Shown here piece by piece: positions 57,353 to 64,000 of a stretch of 64,000 nucleotides of DNA (position 1 is its first letter; each line of letters starts with the position of its first letter). The DNA is from Cellvibrio sp. pealriver (GTDB lineage: Bacteria; Pseudomonadota; Gammaproteobacteria; Pseudomonadales; Cellvibrionaceae): positions 2,831,895 through 2,895,894 of the forward strand of contig NZ_KQ236688.1 in NCBI RefSeq assembly GCF_001183545.1, written 5' to 3'. The translations under genes and the position numbers were made by a program. A model generated the notes under the pieces. That model ran no database searches. It saw only the letters and a list, made by a program, of their open reading frames with translations, and was not told the DNA's origin.

Positions 57353-57377
57353 GTGCGGTCACTCAATGCGACCGCAC
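57353..57377 (-). terminator. Stem-loop after tufB
   Basis: GTGCGGTC / GACCGCAC (57353-57360 with 57370-57377) with a nine-base loop lies 9 nt past the tufB stop. Only TT follows on the minus strand, so it is at best a weak terminator or a processing signal before tRNA-Trp. It differs from the strong terminator after tufA. Confidence 0.5.
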
Positions 57378-57385
57378 CACATTAA

Positions 57386-58609
57386 TTACTGAATGATTTT
57401 GGCAACAACACCAGCACCAACAGTACGACCACCTTCACGGATAGCAAAACGCAGACCGTCTTCCATCGCGATTGGGTGAATCAGGGTAACAACCATCTTA
57501 ATGTTGTCGCCCGGCATAACCATTTCAACGCCTTCCGGCAACTCTACCGCACCCGTTACATCAGTAGTACGGAAGTAGAACTGTGGACGATAACCTTTGA
57601 AGAACGGAGTATGACGACCACCTTCTTCTTTGGACAGAACATACACTTCAGATTCAAACTTGGTGTGCGGCGTTACAGAGTTTGGCTTACACAATACTTG
57701 GCCACGCTCAACTTCATCACGCTTGGTACCGCGCAACAGAACACCAACGTTCTCACCAGCACGACCTTCGTCGAGCAACTTGCGGAACATCTCAACACCA
57801 GTACAGGTAGTTTTAACGGTGTCTTTCAGACCAACGATGGCGATTTCCTCACCAACCTTAACAATACCGCGCTCTACACGACCAGTTACCACAGTACCGC
57901 GACCAGAGATAGAGAACACATCTTCTACCGGCATCAGGAATGGCTGATCAATTGCACGCACAGGCTCTGGGATGTATGCATCCAGAGACTCAACCAATTT
58001 ACGAACAGCAGAAGTGCCCAGTTCGTTATCGTCTTGACCGTTAAGAGCCATCAACGCAGAGCCAGCAATGATTGGAGTATCATCACCTGGGAAGTCATAG
58101 GTAGACAGAAGCTCACGCAACTCCATCTCCACCAACTCCAGCATTTCGTTGTATTCATCGGTACCTACGCCGCCGCAGTCTTCCGCCAGCAGGTCAGCTT
58201 TGTTCAGGAATACTACGATGTAAGGTACACCAACCTGACGAGACAGCAGGATGTGCTCACGGGTTTGCGGCATTGGACCATCGGTCGCACCACACACCAG
58301 AATCGCGCCATCCATCTGAGCAGCACCGGTAATCATGTTTTTCACATAATCGGCGTGACCTGGACAGTCTACGTGCGCATAGTGGCGAATGGGTGAATCA
58401 TATTCAACGTGAGAGGTATTAATAGTAATACCACGCGCCTTTTCTTCCGGTGCCTTATCGATGCCATCAAAGGCAACCGCTTCACCGCCCCAGCTTTCTG
58501 CACACACCTTGGTCAAGGCTGCAGTCAGAGTGGTTTTACCGTGGTCAACGTGACCAATGGTGCCCACGTTGACGTGGGGCTTGTTACGTTCAAACTTTTC
58601 CTTCGCCAT
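57386..58609 (-). CDS. tufB: Elongation factor Tu, copy in the tRNA-tufB operon
   Basis: The 407-residue product is identical to that of tufA. The gene starts with ATG (58609), where tufA has GTG, and reads GCG AAG at codons 2-3 where tufA reads GCT AAA; GAGG lies upstream. It follows tRNA-Thr(GGT) in the classical thrU-tyrU-glyT-thrT-tufB order known from E. coli. Confidence 0.97.
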   Translation of the reverse strand: MAKEKFERNKPHVNVGTIGHVDHGKTTLTAALTKVCAESWGGEAVAFDGIDKAPEEKARGITINTSHVEYDSPIRHYAHVDCPGHADYVKNMITGAAQMDGAILVCGATDGPMPQTREHILLSRQVGVPYIVVFLNKADLLAEDCGGVGTDEYNEMLELVEMELRELLSTYDFPGDDTPIIAGSALMALNGQDDNELGTSAVRKLVESLDAYIPEPVRAIDQPFLMPVEDVFSISGRGTVVTGRVERGIVKVGEEIAIVGLKDTVKTTCTGVEMFRKLLDEGRAGENVGVLLRGTKRDEVERGQVLCKPNSVTPHTKFESEVYVLSKEEGGRHTPFFKGYRPQFYFRTTDVTGAVELPEGVEMVMPGDNIKMVVTLIHPIAMEDGLRFAIREGGRTVGAGVVAKIIQ

Positions 58610-58687
58610 TGCGAGCGCCTCCTCAGACGTAGATGACTTTTCTTACAGATAAAAAAACTGCGAAGGCAACCCTTCGCAGCATATTTA

Positions 58688-58763
58688 TGGAGCTCATAAG
58701 CAGATTTGAACTGCTGACCTCACCCTTACCAAGGGTGTGCTCTACCAACTGAGCTATATGAGC
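58688..58763 (-). tRNA. tRNA-Thr (anticodon GGT)
   Basis: A 76-nt cloverleaf, acceptor GCTCATA/TATGAGC, anticodon loop CTTGGTAAG region, encoded CCA. Last tRNA before tufB, corresponding to E. coli thrT. Confidence 0.96.
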
Positions 58764-58781
58764 CAAAACTTTTAATTAATA

Positions 58782-58855
<74 letters not shown>

Positions 58856-58903
58856 TTAAGTCAGATATTGGTATAACCAACCCTTCAAACAATCTCGAGA
58901 ATT

Positions 58904-58987
58904 TGGTGCAGGGGGGTGGATTCGAACCACCGAAGCTTACGCGTCAGATTTACAGTCTGATCCCTTTGGCCGCTCGGGAACCCCTGC
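58904..58987 (-). tRNA. tRNA-Tyr (anticodon GTA)
   Basis: An 84-nt class II tRNA with a long variable arm (GCGTAAGC region), acceptor GCAGGGG/CCCCTGC, anticodon loop CTGTAAAT, encoded CCA. Corresponds to E. coli tyrU. Confidence 0.96.
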
Positions 58988-59079
58988 CGAAATCGCCGGC
59001 ATTTTCCGACTCACACTATCGACTGTCAATCTATTTTTTTAACAAATTCACAGAGTTACAACAACTACGCGATTAAAAA

Positions 59080-59155
59080 TGGAGCTGGCGAGAGGAATCG
59101 AACCCCCGACCGGCTGATTACAAGTCAGCTGCTCTACCTACTGAGCTACGCCAGC
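59080..59155 (-). tRNA. tRNA-Thr (anticodon TGT)
   Basis: A 76-nt cloverleaf, acceptor GCTGGCG/CGCCAGC, anticodon loop CTTGTAAT, encoded CCA. First gene of the tRNA-tufB transcript, corresponding to E. coli thrU. Confidence 0.96.
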
Positions 59156-59185
59156 TTTTTTATCACGCCCGTTTGTGGAGGCAGA

Positions 59186-59214
59186 ATTTTAGTGAAACAT
59201 TTGCCCCGAATCAA
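59186..59214 (-). promoter_or_regulatory. tRNA-tufB operon promoter
   Basis: On the minus strand TTGATT (59214-59209), 17-bp spacer and TAAAAT (59191-59186), then discriminator TCTGCCTCC. It overlaps the last codons of the SPOR-like gene (ends 59189). Transcription would start near 59179, about 24 nt before the first tRNA. Confidence 0.7.
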
Positions 59215-59911
59215 CACCCAAACAAAAATTTTGTCTCTTTTCTAATGAATACTCTTTCGATAGAAGTGTTGCCCATACGGATTCGCCCACTTTTTCATCA
59301 AACCCTGGCTCAATAACCAACCATATCTCCTGAATCATCTTTGGAAGCATTTTTATATCAACACCATATCCAAGATTCTTTATCTCCGCAGCGCGAGCCT
59401 CCGCTTGTACATAATCAGCAAAGCGACCAAATGATATTCCGTTAGTAAGCTCGCCTTTTGCAATAATATGACTCTCAATTCCTTTGCTTTGCAGCTCATA
59501 AAGCCGCCGCAATGCTTCTCGTTCCGACATTTCAGGAGGGAGATAAACCCAGTAAAGCTCACCCTCTTTTATTTCAACAGGCGTGATATGCGCAGCAATT
59601 CCCAGCGACACCAAATGCTCCAGCGCATACTCCGCCTGTAATAACTGATTGTAAGGTCCGATCATAGTACACAAATCAGCATCGGCTTTTTCCTCGGCAC
59701 CAGTAGTTTGCTTTTTTAATGGACGAGCGCCGTGAGACTTTTCTTCATTGACTCGCTCAGCCAAAAGTAACAACTTCTCCGCACCAATTGAGGTACTTTG
59801 TTTTGGTTCTGAAACTTTCTTTATGCCGCCCTCTGTGCCACCCAAATCCCAATAGTGGTATCCCCAAAAGATAAAATTTGCGGCAAGCAAAAAAATAAAA
59901 ATCGCCCTCAT
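59189..59911 (-). CDS. SPOR-like domain protein with N-terminal membrane anchor
   Basis: A 240-residue protein. An uncleaved hydrophobic start (RAIFIFLLAANFIFWGYHYW) is followed by a charged linker to about residue 75. Then comes a region CTMIGPYNQLLQAEYALEHL ... HIIAKGELTNGISFGRFADY with the look of a SPOR peptidoglycan-binding fold (the 'GPF/GRF' turn followed by A-x-x-A helix). A further domain carries WLVIEPGFDEKVGESVW. Genes of this type lie between coaX and the tRNA cluster in Pseudomonas. The role is unproven; SPOR proteins bind denuded septal glycan. It starts three bases after coaX. Confidence 0.75.
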   Translation of the reverse strand: MRAIFIFLLAANFIFWGYHYWDLGGTEGGIKKVSEPKQSTSIGAEKLLLLAERVNEEKSHGARPLKKQTTGAEEKADADLCTMIGPYNQLLQAEYALEHLVSLGIAAHITPVEIKEGELYWVYLPPEMSEREALRRLYELQSKGIESHIIAKGELTNGISFGRFADYVQAEARAAEIKNLGYGVDIKMLPKMIQEIWLVIEPGFDEKVGESVWATLLSKEYSLEKRQNFCLGVDSGQMFH

Positions 59912-59914
59912 GTA

Positions 59915-60667
59915 TTACTCCATCGGGGACATTCGCCCCATTACATAAACCAACCCATCCAATATCAGGTCGGGAATTAGGAGTGCCTGAGGATAAAATA
60001 GCGCCAAGCTATCAGCATCCCCCCCCGTCAAGACCAATTGGATATTGTTTTCACCAAGACCAGAGAGCTGCCTGATTCCATTTTCGACAACGCCAGTCAC
60101 CATTGAGGAAACACCTGCAAAAACGGCACTATCAGTTCCTTTCCCTGGCAACAAACCCATCGAGAACCGCTCTTTATCGATTTGAATTAGGCGCAAGCTT
60201 GAATTTATAGAACCAAAGATGGAGGCAAGACCCGGTGCTATATACCCCCCCTGATGACTACCGTCGCCAGACAGTAAATCCACTGTCATAGCAGTACCGC
60301 AAGAAACAATCACGCATGCCCCGCCAACCAAATGATAGCCCGCAAGCAGCCCTAACCATCGATCAACACCTAAACCCGCAGGCACTTCATAGCCATTTTT
60401 TACCACACCAACCTGCTCGCAGCTTTGAGCAAATTGCGGCAAAACAGAAAAGAAACCATTGATCCATTCTGTCAATTCGGCATCCAGCTTCCCGCCGACA
60501 ACACTAACCACCCACACTACTTTTACTTGTGATTTGTATGGCCCCAGACAGCCCTCCAAAGCTTTAAATCCGAAACCTGTATTTACAATACCTCGATCCA
60601 CTATTACGGAATCGTTCCTGAGCCTCCATTTTGTACGGGTATTGCCCATATCAATATCAAGAAACAT
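59915..60667 (-). CDS. coaX: Type III pantothenate kinase
   Basis: A 250-residue enzyme of the first step of CoA synthesis, ATP-dependent phosphorylation of pantothenate. Phosphate-1 motif DIDMGNTRTKWRL at the start, GLGVDRWLGLLAGYHLVGG in the middle, then VIVSCGTAMTVDLLSGDGSH and GGYIAPGLASI. GGAGGGAGC precedes ATG 60667 and lies within the end of birA, which it overlaps by 11 bases. The birA-coaX pairing is common in gammaproteobacteria and beta-proteobacteria. Confidence 0.94.
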   Translation of the reverse strand: MFLDIDMGNTRTKWRLRNDSVIVDRGIVNTGFGFKALEGCLGPYKSQVKVVWVVSVVGGKLDAELTEWINGFFSVLPQFAQSCEQVGVVKNGYEVPAGLGVDRWLGLLAGYHLVGGACVIVSCGTAMTVDLLSGDGSHQGGYIAPGLASIFGSINSSLRLIQIDKERFSMGLLPGKGTDSAVFAGVSSMVTGVVENGIRQLSGLGENNIQLVLTGGDADSLALFYPQALLIPDLILDGLVYVMGRMSPME

Positions 60668-61649
60668 GCTCCCTCCTTAATGAAACTTCTCCTCCATGAA
60701 ATATTACTCTATCACCATCCACATCAAGCACGAGAGCTCCAGAGTCATCCACGCCACAAAAAACACCCTGCTGGACATGATTTCCCTTATGGATATATAC
60801 AAATTGATTCAGATAACTTGCGACCGACACCCACTCATTCTTAAAGGTCGAAAAACCATCCGTATGGTATCGAGAAAGAATTAAATTCAGCTCAGACAAT
60901 AAACAAGAAGCCAGTTGGTTACGCCTTGGTAACGGGAGATTTTGTTCAGCAAAGATTTTATTAAGGCTACTCCATGGCTGCTCAATGCGGGAAGCATAAC
61001 CATCACCCATCGATACATTGAGACCAATACCAATAACCACTACACAATAACCAGCGGGATCTCCATTCACTTCTATCAAAACACCGCCAAGCTTTTTATC
61101 TTTATATAAAATATCATTTGGCCACTTAAGCTGGAGACCACATACTCCATAGCGCCGCAAACATCGCACCACAGCTAATCCGATCGTTAAGCTCAGCCCT
61201 TCCAATACTGCAATGCCACCTTCAAACCCCCAACCAATTGAAAGGTAAAGATTTTGCGCAAACGGACTAACCCAGGCGCGCCCCCTTCGACCTCGACCTG
61301 CGGTTTGGCTTTCAGCCAAGCACACTTTTCTTTCTGGTTTATTTTGCCGCAACAAATAAGAATTAGTTGAATCTATCTGTGCAAAAACGTTGATATTAAG
61401 AAGATCATGAAACTGAGCCTGTATCTTTGATTCATCCAACAAATCAAGTCCACCCTTAATGCAATATCCCTTCCCTTTTATGGATACAACATCAAGACCA
61501 ATCAACTCAAGCTTCTTTAATGTTTTCCAGACAGCAGCTCGACTAATGCCAAGTAGCATTCCAAGTTCTTCGCCGGAATGGACTTGTCCATCAGACAATA
61601 ACTTCAACACTTCTGAAAGCGCATTGGATTCAAACAAACCGAGATTCAT
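60657..61649 (-). CDS. birA: Biotin-protein ligase / biotin operon repressor BirA
   Basis: A 330-residue bifunctional protein that attaches biotin to carboxylase carrier proteins and represses biotin genes. The winged-helix N-terminus is present (LSDGQVHSGEELGMLLGISR, AAVWKTLKKLELIGLDV). The catalytic domain has the biotin loop AGRGRRGRAWVSPFAQNLYL and LKWPNDILYKDKKLGGVLIE, and a C-terminal SH3-like domain. The ATG overlaps the alr stop by four bases (ATGA), so the two are coupled. Confidence 0.95.
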   Translation of the reverse strand: MNLGLFESNALSEVLKLLSDGQVHSGEELGMLLGISRAAVWKTLKKLELIGLDVVSIKGKGYCIKGGLDLLDESKIQAQFHDLLNINVFAQIDSTNSYLLRQNKPERKVCLAESQTAGRGRRGRAWVSPFAQNLYLSIGWGFEGGIAVLEGLSLTIGLAVVRCLRRYGVCGLQLKWPNDILYKDKKLGGVLIEVNGDPAGYCVVVIGIGLNVSMGDGYASRIEQPWSSLNKIFAEQNLPLPRRNQLASCLLSELNLILSRYHTDGFSTFKNEWVSVASYLNQFVYIHKGNHVQQGVFCGVDDSGALVLDVDGDRVIFHGGEVSLRREHVS

Positions 61650-62800
61650 ACATCTCCCGGTAAGTATTTACGCTTGTAGCGAGCACCCAAGCTAGTAAGC
61701 ACCTCATAGCCCAGAGATTGATTATTATTTATGAGCACATCAAGAGGTCTGCTAGCGCCAATTATCTCTACGGATGAGCGCATAATTTCATCATCTGAGT
61801 GAGGCAGATGTGAAATATCAAATATCATCGAGTCCATGGAAATTCTACCTATTACTTTCACAACATGGCCAAGTAGCACCCCGTCCCGAGATGCCCCAAG
61901 AGTCCTGTGCACACCATCGGCGTAGCCTCCTGATACGACAGCAATACGAGCTCCAGAAGGCAAATGTGCTGTTGCGGCATACCCTATACTCTCATCTATC
62001 TCAAGGGTTCTTACTTGCAATACAGGTAGCGCCAATTGCACAACCGAATACATGGGGTTTTTGTTAGTTGCCGTTGGGTTGACTCCATAAAGCGCAGCAC
62101 CAGGCCGAAGCAAATCAAAATGCCACGATTCACCCAAGAAAATTCCGGAGGAGTTTGCCAAGCTGGCACGGATAAGTGGGCGTACTTTTTTAATCAAAGA
62201 CAAGGATTTATCAAACCGTTCGCACTGTTGCTTATTGAGCAAATGCGAAGGGTCATCCGCACAAGACAGATGACTTATCAGAAGGGTAGGGTTAATTGCT
62301 TTTATTTTTTCGGAAGATTCACAAAGTTGATGAAACTCTTTTTTATCCAACCCAAAACGCGTCATTCCGGTATTTATTTTCAATGCAGCTGATTTAGTGC
62401 ACCCATACGCACTATTAGAAGCACTCCAGCGCTCAATATCAAACCCCGAGCAAAGCACTGGAGTAATATTTCTCTCATGAAGCTCCGAAACATTTACATT
62501 TCGAAGCCCACCTAAAAGATAGATATTTACTTCAGATGGTAAGCAGGATCTCGCTTCTACAGCCTCATCAAGCGTAGCTAAAAAAAACTCTTTACAACCG
62601 GCAGCAAACAAGCAATTCGCCACCTCTTTCGCACCCAGACCATACGCATTGGCTTTGATAACGCCCCCCACGCACGACCGAGTCAACGAGTTCAGTTTTA
62701 ACCAATTTTGCTGGATAGCTCTTAAGTCGATAGTTAACACGCAAAACTCTCTGTTGTCATCCAATTGCGCATCTAAGCAGAGAGGAGTAATAAAATCCAT
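61646..62800 (-). CDS. alr: Alanine racemase
   Basis: A PLP enzyme that makes D-alanine for peptidoglycan. From ATG 62800 it has 384 residues; PLP-binding Lys49 is in VIKANAYGLGAKEVAN, the catalytic Tyr in ESIGYAATAHLPSGARIAVV, and SMDSMIFDIS follows GRI. An alternative start is GTG 62740 with AGAGAG six bases upstream; it gives 364 residues beginning MLTIDLRAIQQNW, nearer the E. coli length (359) and N-terminus. The ATG at 62800 has no good Shine-Dalgarno, so the GTG may be the true start. It lies 20 bp after the rRNA terminator and heads an alr-birA-coaX-SPOR unit. Confidence 0.93.
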   Translation of the reverse strand: MDFITPLCLDAQLDDNREFCVLTIDLRAIQQNWLKLNSLTRSCVGGVIKANAYGLGAKEVANCLFAAGCKEFFLATLDEAVEARSCLPSEVNIYLLGGLRNVNVSELHERNITPVLCSGFDIERWSASNSAYGCTKSAALKINTGMTRFGLDKKEFHQLCESSEKIKAINPTLLISHLSCADDPSHLLNKQQCERFDKSLSLIKKVRPLIRASLANSSGIFLGESWHFDLLRPGAALYGVNPTATNKNPMYSVVQLALPVLQVRTLEIDESIGYAATAHLPSGARIAVVSGGYADGVHRTLGASRDGVLLGHVVKVIGRISMDSMIFDISHLPHSDDEIMRSSVEIIGASRPLDVLINNNQSLGYEVLTSLGARYKRKYLPGDV

Positions 62801-62820
62801 TACCGAATCGTGAAAGACAA

Positions 62821-62854
62821 AAAAGAAAAATCCCTGTCAGAGGTCTGACAGGGA
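62821..62854 (-). terminator. rRNA operon terminator
   Basis: On the minus strand CCCTGTCA-GACCTC-TGACAGGG (62853-62832) is a perfect 8-bp stem followed by ATTTTTCTTTT, 14 nt after the 5S 3' end. Confidence 0.93.
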
Positions 62855-62867
62855 TTTTGTATTAGAA

Positions 62868-62985
62868 GCTTGACGATGTCCTACTCTCACATGGGGAAGC
62901 CCCACACTACCATCGGCGCTAAGTCGTTTCACTTCTGAGTTCGGAATGGGATCAGGTGGTTCCAACTTGCTATGGTCGTCAAGCA
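62868..62985 (-). rRNA. rrf: 5S ribosomal RNA
   Basis: A 118-nt gene. On the minus strand it starts TGCTTGACGACCATAGCAAG, contains CCGAACTCAGAAGTGAAACG (loop B/C region) and ends GTCAAGC, which pairs with the 5' end. The ends are set by this terminal helix and may vary by one or two bases. Confidence 0.96.
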
Positions 62986-63159
62986 ATTTTGTATGAGTTC
63001 GAAGGTCTTATGACATCTATTATGTCGGCCTTGATTGACTCAAATAGGGTGGCGGAACGTAAAGTTTGCTGGCTGTATTTTACAGCATTTGGATGCTTGC
63101 GTATCGCACAAGTCCGGACTTTCTGAATCGTTTAACCGTTAACAGTCGATTCTGTTATA

Positions 63160-64000
<841 letters not shown>

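Noticed and set aside
57476..58396. A 306-codon open frame antisense to tufB (and its twin at 40556-41476 antisense to tufA)
   Set aside because: It is the exact mirror of highly biased EF-Tu codons, appears identically at both copies because the genes are identical, has no ribosome-binding site of note and no recognisable domain.

Overview
The window reads as a chromosomal segment of a polysaccharide-degrading gammaproteobacterium, most likely Cellvibrio or a close relative. This is inferred from the gene content and from Pseudomonas-like ribosomal and RNA-polymerase proteins; no database search was made. The left third (1-21,000) is accessory and signalling DNA. The right two thirds (from about 23,000) is the conserved macromolecular-synthesis core of the chromosome, almost all on the minus strand.

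Region by region. At 1-6,913 lies an alpha-glucan (starch/maltodextrin) locus: a truncated GH13 alpha-glucosidase (minus), a divergent lipoprotein GH15 glucoamylase, an SLC45/maltose-type MFS transporter and a LacI-family regulator. Several ATACGTAT palindromes sit in the divergent promoter region and are candidate operators. Between transporter and regulator is an AT-rich gene for a two-helix membrane protein that resembles putative abortive-infection (putAbiC) proteins. At 7,025-12,877 a minus-strand cluster encodes a MacAB-like ABC export system (two FtsX-type permeases, ATPase, HlyD-type adaptor) and a periplasmic family-3 binding protein. At 13,269-16,721 is a large TonB-dependent receptor of the Xanthomonas/Caulobacter type. 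At 16,928-20,781 an MHYT-PAS sensor and a histidine kinase-REC-Hpt protein, apparently one gene split by an out-of-frame deletion, precede a REC-HD-GYP response regulator.

The repair block ssb - YajR-like MFS - uvrA (20,888-26,055) leads into the ribosomal superlocus. Read in the direction of transcription (right to left) this is: partial 23S rRNA, 5S rRNA, alr, birA, coaX, a SPOR-like gene, tRNA-Thr/Tyr/Gly/Thr, tufB, tRNA-Trp, secE, nusG, rplKAJL, rpoBC, rpsLG-fusA-tufA, the S10 operon, the spc operon through secY and rpmJ, and the alpha operon ending in rplQ. The order is the classical one with no inserted genes. Terminators or attenuators are visible after rpsD-alpha/rplQ, rpmJ, tufA, rpoC, rplL, nusG and the rRNA operon. 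Well-formed sigma70-like promoters precede the S10, str and tRNA-tufB units and share GC-rich discriminators.

The features most worth checking are the split sensor kinase, the putAbiC-like gene, the palindromic operator array, the 1,225-nt identical tract shared by the two tuf genes (which have different start codons), and the very short S10 leader. I found no convincing evidence of a wholly new multi-gene system, CRISPR array, insertion sequence or prophage.
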